From NCBI GenBank assembly GCA_031267005.1, contig JAIRZX010000545.1, forward strand, positions 1-15,928: a stretch of DNA of 15,928 nt, read 5' to 3'. Below, in pieces: positions 6,792 through 12,858 of the stretch; the stretch's first letter is position 1, and every line of letters begins with the position of its first letter. The notes beneath the pieces were generated by a model, which worked only from the letters and a program-made list of their open reading frames with translations, did no database searches and had not been told where the DNA came from. Origin of the DNA: Deltaproteobacteria bacterium. Its GTDB lineage: Bacteria > Desulfobacterota > Desulfarculia > Adiutricales > Adiutricaceae. A program made the position numbers and the translations under genes.

Positions 6792-7802
6792 TCACGCCTT
6801 GGCGAACATCCTGGCCAGCGACTTCTTGAACTCGCCCAAGGCCCCGCTCTTCTGGAGGCAGTCGAAGGCCACGGCGGCGAAGAGCACGGCCCCCTTGGTT
6901 ACCATCTGGACGTACTGGTTCACTCCCAAGAGCACCATGCCGTTGGAAAGGACGCCTATGATGAACACCCCGGCCACGACGTTGTTGATCTTGCCGTAGC
7001 CCCCGTTGATGGAGACGCCGCCCAGGACGGCGGCGGTCAGGACGTCGAACTCGAAGCCCTTGCCCGCTATGGGCTGGCCCGAGTTGGTGCGGGAGAGCAT
7101 CACGACCCCCGCCGCGCCGGCGAAGAAGCCCGACAGGGTGTAGGCGAGGTACTTGACCTTCTTGACGCTGATTCCGGAGAGCTTGGAGGCCTCCTCGTTG
7201 CCTCCCACGGCGTAGAAGTAGCGACCGAAGTAAGTGCGGTTCAAGAGGAACGAGCCCGCCAAGAGGACCGCTGCCATGATGATGACCGGGACCGGCACCG
7301 GCCCCAGGTATCCCTGGCCGAGGAAGGAAAACGACTTGGGGAACCCGAAGATGGGTATGCCCCCGCACACTATGTAGGCGACGCCTTCCAGGATCGTCAT
7401 GGTGCCCAGGGTCACGATGATCGCGGGCATGCGGAGGTTCGCCACGGACCAGCCGTTCACGAAGCCCACCGCGGTGGACATCCCCAGGGCCGCGGCCACT
7501 GCCGCCGCCGGGTGCCAGCCGCCCTTCACCATCAGCCAGGCGCATACGATGTTCACGAGAGTCACTTGGGAGCCGATGGAGAGATCGATGCCGCCCAGGA
7601 GGAGGACCACCGTCATGCCGACCGCGGCGATGCCCAGCATCGACACCTGGCGGGCCAGGTTGAAGATGTTGGTGGACGTGAGGAAGTTGGGGCTCTTGAC
7701 CGCGAAGAAGACCACGAGGGCCAGGAGTATCGCGTAGATGCCAAGCCGGCGGCCAAGGCCCATAAGGAATTCGGACTTCGTCTTCGAGGGTTTTCCAGTC
7801 AT
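6792..7802 (-). CDS. Sugar ABC transporter permease (RbsC type)
   Basis: Inner-membrane permease of 336 residues from the BPD_transp_2 family of carbohydrate importers (RbsC, XylH, AraH relatives). Many hydrophobic segments are visible, starting with residues 20-36 (IYAILLALVVFFAV), then 54-70, 80-91, 98-115, 126-148, 169-187, 218-236, 254-262, 273-293 and 303-314. Family motifs are the GGIDLSIGS segment (70-78), the cytoplasmic coupling loop RTYFGRYFYAVGGNEEA (189-205), and FDVLTAAVLGG (252-262) followed by a GG pair. The start ATG overlaps the ATPase stop (ATGA, 7799-7802), so the two are translationally coupled. A single permease gene implies a homodimeric channel. A protein reading through the upstream frame would include antisense-like low-complexity sequence, so the shorter start is preferred. 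Confidence 0.95.
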   Translation of the reverse strand: MTGKPSKTKSEFLMGLGRRLGIYAILLALVVFFAVKSPNFLTSTNIFNLARQVSMLGIAAVGMTVVLLLGGIDLSIGSQVTLVNIVCAWLMVKGGWHPAAAVAAALGMSTAVGFVNGWSVANLRMPAIIVTLGTMTILEGVAYIVCGGIPIFGFPKSFSFLGQGYLGPVPVPVIIMAAVLLAGSFLLNRTYFGRYFYAVGGNEEASKLSGISVKKVKYLAYTLSGFFAGAAGVVMLSRTNSGQPIAGKGFEFDVLTAAVLGGVSINGGYGKINNVVAGVFIIGVLSNGMVLLGVNQYVQMVTKGAVLFAAVAFDCLQKSGALGEFKKSLARMFAKA

Positions 7803-9607
7803 TGCAGGCCACCGCCTTCCCCCGCCCCGCGCAGGCGCCCGGGCTCGCCGCCCCGGTGCCCCACGTTGGAGGCGAGCTCCATCACGCGCTCCTGGCTGAA
7901 CTCGGACCGCTCCAGGATGCCGGTCTGCCGGCCCTCGCTCATCACGAGGATCCGGTCCGAAAGCCCTATAAGCTCCTCCATCTCCGAGGAGATGAGTATC
8001 ACGGTCCTCCCCTCCTCCACGAAAGTGCCTATGAGCTTGTAGATCTCGTACTTGGCCCCGACGTCCACCCCCCGAGTGGGCTCGTCCAAGATTATCACCT
8101 TGGGCTCGGAGGCCAGCCACTTGGAGAGGACCACCTTCTGCTGGTTGCCGCCGGAAAGGCTCCCCGCGGCGACCGAGGCCGACGGGGTCTTTATGCGCAG
8201 GCTAGCGATGAAGGACGAGGCGAGCGCTTTCTCCTTCGAGCGGGAGACCACCGGCCCCCTGGAGATCCTTGGGAGCACGGCGAGCGAGATGTTCTCCTCC
8301 ACCGCCGCGTCGAGCAGAAGCCCTTCCCTCTTCCGGTCCTCTGGAACGAGGGCCACCCCCGCGTCCACGGCGTCCCCTGCGCTCTTGAAGTCCGCCTTCG
8401 CCCCGTTCAGGATGATCTCCCCCGAGTCGGGGCGCCTCGCCCCGAAGAGGAGCTGGGCGGTCTCGCTGCGTCCGGAACCCACCAGCCCGCCGAAACCCAA
8501 AATCTCCCCCCTGCGGGCCTGGAAGCTCACGCCCTTGACGCCGTTGCCCTTCAAGTCCTTCGCCTCCAGGACCACCTCGTCCGTAACCTTCCTCTCCCTG
8601 GGGGGGAAGGTCTCCTTCATCTCGCGGCCGACCATGAGCGAAACCAGGCGCGGCACGTCGGTTTCCGAGATGGGGAGGGTGGCTATCTTCCCCCCGTCCC
8701 GCAGCACGGTCACCCGGTCGCAGAGGCTGAATATCTCGTCCAGGCGGTGGGAGATGTACACTATGGTGCAGCCCCGGTCCCTCAACGCCCGGGCCATGCC
8801 GAGCATCCTGTCCGTCTCGGCGCTGGTGAGCGGGGCCGAGGGCTCGTCCATGATGAGGAGCCGCGCGTTGCGGCTCACGGCCTTGGCTATCTCCACTATC
8901 TGCTGGTAGCCCACCGACAGCCGGGAGACCTCCTCGTACGGGTCGATGTCCACCCCGAGCCAGGCGAAGAGCTCGGCGGCCTTGGCGGCCATGGCCGCGT
9001 GGTCTACGGTTATCCATCGCCTTAAAGGCCGCCCCAGGAAGATGTTCTCCGCGGCGGACAGGTTCGGGGCCAGGTTGAACTCCTGGTAGATGACGGAAAT
9101 CCCCAGCTCCTCGGACTCCTTGGGCGTGAGGCTCGCGAACTCCTTGCCGTCCACGGCGATCGCCCCCGAGTCGGGCCTTATGGCCCCCGAGACGGTCTTG
9201 ATCAGGGTGGACTTGCCCGCGCCGTTCTCCCCCACTAACCCGTGGATCTCGCCTCGCCTTACGGAAAGCGAGACCCCGTCCAGGGCCCGAACGCCGGGGT
9301 AGATCTTCACTATCCCCGAGAGCGCGAGGATGCAGTCCTCCGGCGCGGGGGTCGGCCCGCCGGAAACGGGGAAGGCCAGGGGCGCGGCGGCCGAGACCTC
9401 GGAGGGAGGGGCCTCGTAGGACGGAGCCGCGGAGGAAGGGGCCTCGGTGGCCGATCCGTCGGGAGTGTCTTCCGGAACTGGGCCGGAGCCGGGAGCGCCG
9501 AAGGGCGGAACGGAAGCGTCCGGGCGGCGGGCGCCCCCCTGCGGGGCGCAACCAAGCTCGCTCGAATTCTCTTTGCCAGCGCCAGGCGGTATTTTAATCT
9601 TGTTCAT
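7799..9607 (-). CDS. Sugar ABC transporter ATP-binding protein (RbsA type)
   Basis: Two-domain ATPase of the RbsA/XylG/MglA family, 602 residues against the usual ~500. The excess is an N-terminal Pro/Ala/Ser/Gly-rich extension of about 90 residues. Domain 1: Walker A GENGAGKST (126-134), signature LSVGYQQIVEIAKAV (230-244, Tyr where Gln is usual), Walker B LLIMDEPS (250-257), H-loop ISHR (285-288). Domain 2 has the family's typical degenerate Walker A GLVGSGRSE (374-382, Arg for Lys), signature LSGGNQQKVVL (484-494) and Walker B VIILDEPTRGVD (504-515). It powers sugar import at the cytoplasmic membrane face. The ATG at 9607 is kept because its first codons are unlike the low-complexity tail and no internal ATG, GTG or TTG precedes the core; its Shine-Dalgarno is weak. 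It overlaps the permease gene by 4 nt. The 521-nt gap before it contains a heptamer array. Confidence 0.93.
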   Translation of the reverse strand: MNKIKIPPGAGKENSSELGCAPQGGARRPDASVPPFGAPGSGPVPEDTPDGSATEAPSSAAPSYEAPPSEVSAAAPLAFPVSGGPTPAPEDCILALSGIVKIYPGVRALDGVSLSVRRGEIHGLVGENGAGKSTLIKTVSGAIRPDSGAIAVDGKEFASLTPKESEELGISVIYQEFNLAPNLSAAENIFLGRPLRRWITVDHAAMAAKAAELFAWLGVDIDPYEEVSRLSVGYQQIVEIAKAVSRNARLLIMDEPSAPLTSAETDRMLGMARALRDRGCTIVYISHRLDEIFSLCDRVTVLRDGGKIATLPISETDVPRLVSLMVGREMKETFPPRERKVTDEVVLEAKDLKGNGVKGVSFQARRGEILGFGGLVGSGRSETAQLLFGARRPDSGEIILNGAKADFKSAGDAVDAGVALVPEDRKREGLLLDAAVEENISLAVLPRISRGPVVSRSKEKALASSFIASLRIKTPSASVAAGSLSGGNQQKVVLSKWLASEPKVIILDEPTRGVDVGAKYEIYKLIGTFVEEGRTVILISSEMEELIGLSDRILVMSEGRQTGILERSEFSQERVMELASNVGHRGGEPGRLRGAGEGGGLQ

Positions 9608-10128
9608 GTGAAATCCGGGTTAAGCGCAGCCGATCCCCGCCGCCGCCCCGCAAGGGGGTGCGCCAGGGCTCTCCGCCGTTTGGTTGGGGCAAGCGGCGTG
9701 GCCGGCGAAGGGGCTCGGGCCTGAGGGGCCGCGCTTGCGCCTTGCGGCGCGGCGGCCTCTCTGGCCCGGGGCCCGGCAAGTCTGAGGTTAAGGGTTAAGC
9801 GTCACGAGTTACGGGTTACGCGTTTCGGGTTACGGGTTACGGGTTACGCGTTTCGGGTTAAGTGTTACGCCTTACAAGTTAAATTTTACGCGTTACAGCT
9901 TAAGGGTTACGTGTTTCGAGTTAAGGGTTACGCGTTACAGGTTAATAGTTACGCGTTACAGGTTACGTGATAATGATTATGGGTCACTGGTTAAGCGCTA
10001 CAGGTTACAAGTTATGCGTTACGAGTTAAGCGTTACAGATCACACGTTACAGCTCAAGCGTTCCGGGTCCGGCGTCCAAGGCGAATTGCCCGGGTTTCGC
10101 GGCCCGGGCCTTCGCCCTGCAATCCGGC
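9608..10128. other. Gene-free gap between binding-protein and ATPase genes
   Basis: The gap lies inside the transport locus and codes for no recognisable protein. It is made of a GC-rich 175-nt ATPase leader (9608-9782), the heptamer array (9783-10076) and about 50 nt next to the binding-protein stop. A 0.5-kb spacer here is unusual because binding-protein, ATPase and permease genes are normally closely packed. I see no sigma-70 promoter clearly dedicated to the ATPase gene. Confidence 0.6.
9783..10076. repeat. Heptanucleotide array of about 42 in-phase units (ACGGGTT type)
   Basis: The whole stretch divides into 7-bp units without a single indel: for example ACGGGTT (9811), ACGCGTT (9818), TCGGGTT (9825), ACGGGTT (9832), ACGGGTT (9839), ACGCGTT (9846), AAGTGTT (9860), ACGCGTT (9930), ACAGGTT (9937), ACGCGTT (9951), ACAGGTT (9958), ACAAGTT (10007), AAGCGTT (10056). 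Consensus is A-M-R-N-G-T-T, with positions 1, 5, 6 and 7 best kept. Units diverge by substitution only, so phase is conserved far better than sequence. It is unlike a CRISPR (no spacers) and unlike a coding repeat (period not a multiple of three). Confidence 0.95.
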
Positions 10129-11253
10129 CTACTTGCCGATGTAGTTCTGGTAGTTGTCCTGGGTCACCGGGATGAGCTCGCGGTAGACCTTCCTGTCGAC
10201 GGGCTTGCCGTCGTACATCAAGGTCAGGTAGCGGTAGATCTCGGCGCCTATCTCCTTGGGCGTGCCGGTGATGAGGATGCTGAAGCGCACGGCCTCGTTG
10301 TTCTTCATGGCCTCCAGCTCCTCGGGGGTGGCGTCGGCCGCGAAAATCCCGAACTCCTCCACGGGCTTGCCGGATCCCTTCACCGCCTCGTTGGCGCCAA
10401 TGGCCCCTCCGCCTCCTATGGCCGCCACCACGCGGATGCCGGGGTGCCCCTGGAGGAAGGTCTCGGTCTTGGACATGCCCTCGGTGGGGTTGATGGCGGA
10501 GTCGCGGGCGACCACGGTCGCCTCGGGTGCGTACTCGGTTATGGCGTCGGCTATGCCGTTGCCGCGCTTTAAGAGGATCTCGAGCTGGGGGTAGTCAAGG
10601 ATTGCCACCTCGGCCTTGCCGTCGTACTTGTCCTTGATCCATTCGGCGGCGGCCTTGCCTATCATGCGGCCCAGCTCGTAGTTGTCGATGAGCCAGGAAA
10701 GATCCGCGTTCTCGATGTCCTCGTCCCAGCAATAGACCTTGATGCCCTTGGCCCGGGCGGCTGCCAGGGGCGCCTCCACCGCGTTGGCTTCGGCGGGCTG
10801 GATCACTATGATGTCCACCCCGCTCGCCACGAAGTTCTCGATCTGCCCGACCTGGGCGGAGACGTTCGACTTGCAGTCGAGGTAGGTGAAGTCGCCGCCG
10901 TTGGACACGACCAGCTTGTCCAGCGCGTCGCAGGCCCCGGCCCAGAGCTGGTTCGAGAGATCCTGGACGGTCATGCCCACCTTCATGGGACGGACCACCC
11001 TGGCGCCCTCGGCCGCCCCCGCAGCGGCGGGATCGCCCGAGGCCCCGGCGTCGGCCGGCGCGGCGGCGTCGCCCGGGGCGGCCGCGTCGGCCGGCGCGGC
11101 CGGCTGCGAGCCAGCTGAGGGCGCTTCGGAGGAGACGGCTGGGGGAGCGGGAGGGGCCTGGGCCGGGGGCGGCTGGCTCTCGCCGCAGGCGGACAGCGTC
11201 AGGGCGGCGGCCGCGAAGGCGGCGGCCAGCGTCAGGTTAAGAGGGGACTTCAC
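10129..11253 (-). CDS. Sugar ABC transporter substrate-binding lipoprotein
   Basis: Periplasmic-binding protein of the RbsB/Peripla_BP_4 family, 374 residues. A lipoprotein signal peptide is clear: MKSPLNLTLA, an Ala-rich hydrophobic core, and lipobox LSAC with C23 as the lipidated cysteine. Residues 24-86 form a Pro/Ala/Asp/Ser-rich linker. The sugar-binding domain (about 89-374) starts KVGMTVQDLSNQLWAG and includes GVDIIVIQPAEANAV (145-159), KVYCWDEDI (172-180) and AAIGGGGAIGANEAVK (277-292). It would capture the sugar or polyol outside the cytoplasmic membrane and hand it to the permease. The start is GTG at 11253 (the residue is still Met), set by AAGGAG 6 nt upstream. It lies 394 nt after the dehydrogenase gene and 521 nt before the ATPase gene. 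Ligand identity is inferred from neighbours, not from the protein itself. Confidence 0.93.
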   Translation of the reverse strand: MKSPLNLTLAAAFAAAALTLSACGESQPPPAQAPPAPPAVSSEAPSAGSQPAAPADAAAPGDAAAPADAGASGDPAAAGAAEGARVVRPMKVGMTVQDLSNQLWAGACDALDKLVVSNGGDFTYLDCKSNVSAQVGQIENFVASGVDIIVIQPAEANAVEAPLAAARAKGIKVYCWDEDIENADLSWLIDNYELGRMIGKAAAEWIKDKYDGKAEVAILDYPQLEILLKRGNGIADAITEYAPEATVVARDSAINPTEGMSKTETFLQGHPGIRVVAAIGGGGAIGANEAVKGSGKPVEEFGIFAADATPEELEAMKNNEAVRFSILITGTPKEIGAEIYRYLTLMYDGKPVDRKVYRELIPVTQDNYQNYIGK

Positions 11254-11259
11254 GGTTTT

Positions 11260-11285
11260 CTCCTTGGATCCGGCCGGATCCGGCC
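11260..11285 (-). promoter_or_regulatory. Shine-Dalgarno plus palindrome in binding-protein leader
   Basis: The Shine-Dalgarno AAGGAG (11260-11265 on the - strand) is directly preceded by two tandem 10-bp copies of GGATCCGGCC (11266-11275 and 11276-11285). These create overlapping perfect palindromes, 11266-11281 (16 bp) and 11272-11285 (14 bp). An RNA hairpin ending one base from the Shine-Dalgarno could modulate ribosome access or stabilise the 5' end of a processed mRNA. The structure is seen; the role is inferred. Confidence 0.45.
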
Positions 11286-11473
11286 CCCCGCGGTCCCTGA
11301 ACGGCGGACGGGGGGGAGCGCGTTTGGTTCGCCCCGGGCGCCCCCTCCGCCCGGCCCGGGTTCCGGGACGTTGCCGGGCAGGGCGGAGGGGCGCTTGAGG
11401 CAGCGGCTAACGGTCGGCGGGGGCCGAAAAGACGGCCACCCTCCGCCGGGGACAGGATTTGTAGTTTCGGAAA

Positions 11474-11491
11474 GGGGCCGGAGCCGGCCCC
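11474..11491 (-). terminator. GC-rich stem with short U-run between dehydrogenase and binding-protein genes
   Basis: GGGGCCGG and CCGGCCCC arms separated by two bases. On the - strand transcript the stem is followed by UUUCC. Only three U residues follow, so it would be a weak terminator or attenuator, about 157 nt after the dehydrogenase stop. Such a partial block could set different expression levels for the dehydrogenase and transporter. Confidence 0.3.
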
Positions 11492-11515
11492 CTTCGGTCG
11501 GGATTCGGTCTTCTG

Positions 11516-11543
11516 GTTAAGGGTTTAAGGTTACCGGTTTAAT
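11516..11543. repeat. Four-unit heptamer stretch (GTTAAGG type)
   Basis: Four consecutive 7-bp units: GTTAAGG, GTTTAAG, GTTACCG, GTTTAAT. They share the GTT start and 7-bp period with the large array at 9783-10076 and lie on the same strand. Confidence 0.65.
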
Positions 11544-11574
11544 TTCCTTGTTTCTTGCCAGTCCCGGCGGCCCG

Positions 11575-11657
11575 GGCGTTCTTCCGGGCCCTGGGTCCCG
11601 GGCGAACGTCCCTGCCCGGGGTTCAGGCGAACTTCCGGGCCCGGGGTTCAGGCGATC
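11575..11657. repeat. 25-bp tandem repeats running into the dehydrogenase stop codon
   Basis: The words GGCGAAC, GGCGAAC and GGCGATC recur at 11601, 11626 and 11651, exactly 25 bp apart, and a 17-bp segment (GCCCGGGGTTCAGGCGA) is identical at 11614-11630 and 11639-11655. A weaker unit begins near 11575. The dehydrogenase TGA (11648-11650 on the - strand) lies within the last unit. Confidence 0.85.
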
Positions 11658-12703
11658 CTGATGACCGACTTCACCACCTCCGCCTTGTTGGAGACGGACT
11701 GGTCAAGGGCGTTCTGGAGGTCGTCGAACTCGAAAACGTGGGTCGCCACGTCCCGAGGCCTGATGGAACCCGAGGCCACGGACTCGATCGCCATGGGGTA
11801 TATGTGGTGGTACCGGAACACGGTCTTGAAGGTGAGCTCCTTGTCCAGCGCCAGGCTCATGGGGAGGGTCATCTCCCCGGAGGGCCCGTAGCCTACGAGC
11901 ACCAAGGTCGCGCCCTTCCTGGCGGTCTCTATGGCAAGCCTGGCCGCCTTCTCGTTGCCGGAGGTCTCTATCACGAGATCCCAGCCCTCGCCGCCGGTTA
12001 TCCGAAGGCTGGCCTCCGCGAAATCCTCCTCGGCGCCGTTCACGGCGTGGGAGGCGCCGAGCGAGAGGGCCTTTTCGAGCCTTTTGGGCATCACGTCCGA
12101 GACGGCCACCCCCGCCAGGCCGCGGGCCTTCAGCGCCAAAAGGGACATGAGCCCGATGCAACCGGTCCCGAAGACCGCCGCCTTCTGGCCCAAGACGGCC
12201 CCGCCCTGCCCCGCTGCGTGGAACCCCACCGCCAGGGGCTCTATGAGCGCCGCGTCCAGGCTGTCCATGGGGGCGGGCACCTTGAACGAAAGCGATTCGG
12301 GATGCGCGACGTACTCGGAGAAAACCCCGTCCACCGGGGGCGTCGCGAAGAACTGGACGTCCGGGCACAGGTGGTACCTTCCGGAAGCGCAGAAGGCGCA
12401 TCTCCCGCAGGCCCTGCCTGGCTCCAGGGCCACGGTGTCGCCCAAGGCCAGGCCCTTTACCCCCGGCCCCAGCTTCGCCACCTTGCCTCCGGCCTCGTGG
12501 CCCAGCACGAACGGGTACTCGACTATATAAGGGCCGATCCTGCCCTCGGTGAAGTAATGGAGATCGCTTCCGCAGACCCCCACCCGCTCGACCTTCACGA
12601 GGACTTCGCCCGGCCCGGGCTCTGGCACGGGCCGCTCCTCCCAGCCTATCTTTCCTATGCCGGTCATGACGGCCGTTTTCATCTTGCCAGGAATCTTTGT
12701 CAT
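11648..12703 (-). CDS. Zinc-dependent polyol (sorbitol-type) dehydrogenase
   Basis: Medium-chain zinc dehydrogenase of 351 residues, close to the usual size of sorbitol, L-iditol and xylitol dehydrogenases. Catalytic zinc ligands are C44 (VGVCGSDLHYF), H69-E70 (LGHEAGG) and E155 (LIEPLAVG). The structural zinc lobe is intact with C99, C102, C105 and C113. The Rossmann motif is VFGTGCIGLM (177-186) and D203 at the end of the second strand favours NAD over NADP. The region VDGVFSEYVAHPE and the FRYHHIYPMAI segment (297-306) are typical of polyol dehydrogenases. It would oxidise a polyol such as sorbitol to a ketose such as fructose in the cytoplasm. The start at 12703 follows a strong Shine-Dalgarno (GAGGAGG, 5 nt spacing). 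It is the first gene of the locus, behind a near-consensus promoter. The exact polyol is not decided by sequence. Confidence 0.9.
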   Translation of the reverse strand: MTKIPGKMKTAVMTGIGKIGWEERPVPEPGPGEVLVKVERVGVCGSDLHYFTEGRIGPYIVEYPFVLGHEAGGKVAKLGPGVKGLALGDTVALEPGRACGRCAFCASGRYHLCPDVQFFATPPVDGVFSEYVAHPESLSFKVPAPMDSLDAALIEPLAVGFHAAGQGGAVLGQKAAVFGTGCIGLMSLLALKARGLAGVAVSDVMPKRLEKALSLGASHAVNGAEEDFAEASLRITGGEGWDLVIETSGNEKAARLAIETARKGATLVLVGYGPSGEMTLPMSLALDKELTFKTVFRYHHIYPMAIESVASGSIRPRDVATHVFEFDDLQNALDQSVSNKAEVVKSVIRIA

Positions 12704-12723
12704 TGAAGCCTCCTCAACTTTAT

Positions 12724-12746
12724 AAATGGCTTTCTAAAAGCCTTTT
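12724..12746. promoter_or_regulatory. Palindrome in dehydrogenase leader, candidate operator
   Basis: Perfect inverted repeat GGCTTT-CTA-AAAGCC (12728-12742), extended by AAA and TTT after one mismatched pair on each side. Its centre (12735) is at about +17 relative to the start predicted from the -10 box. This is a common place for a repressor operator, and the ROK protein or a LacI-type regulator is a plausible binder. It could also fold as an RNA hairpin upstream of the Shine-Dalgarno. Confidence 0.5.
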
Positions 12747-12758
12747 AATTACTCTGCA

Positions 12759-12787
12759 ATAATAGGGGCGAACCAGAAGCCTGTCAA
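12759..12787 (-). promoter_or_regulatory. Near-consensus sigma-70 promoter of the polyol locus
   Basis: On the - strand TTGACA (12782-12787, perfect -35), a 17-nt spacer (12765-12781) and TATTAT (12759-12764, five of six matches). Predicted start is near 12752, giving a leader of about 49 nt to the ATG at 12703. Such a strong promoter for a catabolic operon suggests control by repression. Confidence 0.8.
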
Positions 12788-12805
12788 CCCCCTTAAAACG
12801 ACATG

Positions 12806-12858
12806 AAATTTGTATTAATAAAATTTTATATCGCTAAATAATCATATTAAGATTATTT
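12806..12858. promoter_or_regulatory. Two AT-rich palindromes upstream of the polyol promoter
   Basis: Site 1, 12806-12827, is a 22-bp palindrome around TATTAATA with AAATTT-like flanks (9 of 11 base pairs), centred near -64. Site 2, 12836-12858, is AAATAATC, 7 nt, GATTATTT (perfect 8-bp arms), centred near -95. Both are two to four helical turns upstream of the -35 box, in the AT-rich island. They are candidate regulator sites; no known binding motif is matched with confidence. Confidence 0.4.

Larger units (their letters stand above)
11254..11647. other. Gene-free gap between dehydrogenase and binding-protein genes
   Basis: Holds, in - strand order, three to four 25-bp repeats touching the dehydrogenase stop, a four-unit heptamer stretch (11516-11543), a GC stem (11474-11491), about 180 nt of GC-rich sequence with nothing I can name, and the palindrome and Shine-Dalgarno of the binding-protein gene. 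No strong promoter for the binding-protein gene stands out. Confidence 0.6.

Noticed and set aside
8052..8909. + strand open frame over the ATPase gene, and others at 7802-9025
   Set aside because: Antisense shadows of the RbsA-type gene, whose Walker and signature motifs are intact on the - strand.
9783..10076. CRISPR array
   Set aside because: Units are 7 bp and contiguous with no spacers, and no cas genes are in the window.
9783..10076. Replication origin iterons
   Set aside because: No replication initiator gene, no DnaA-box cluster that I could identify, and the array sits inside a transport locus.
11555..12706. + strand open frame over the dehydrogenase gene
   Set aside because: Antisense shadow; the - strand has complete zinc-ligand and Rossmann motifs plus promoter and Shine-Dalgarno.
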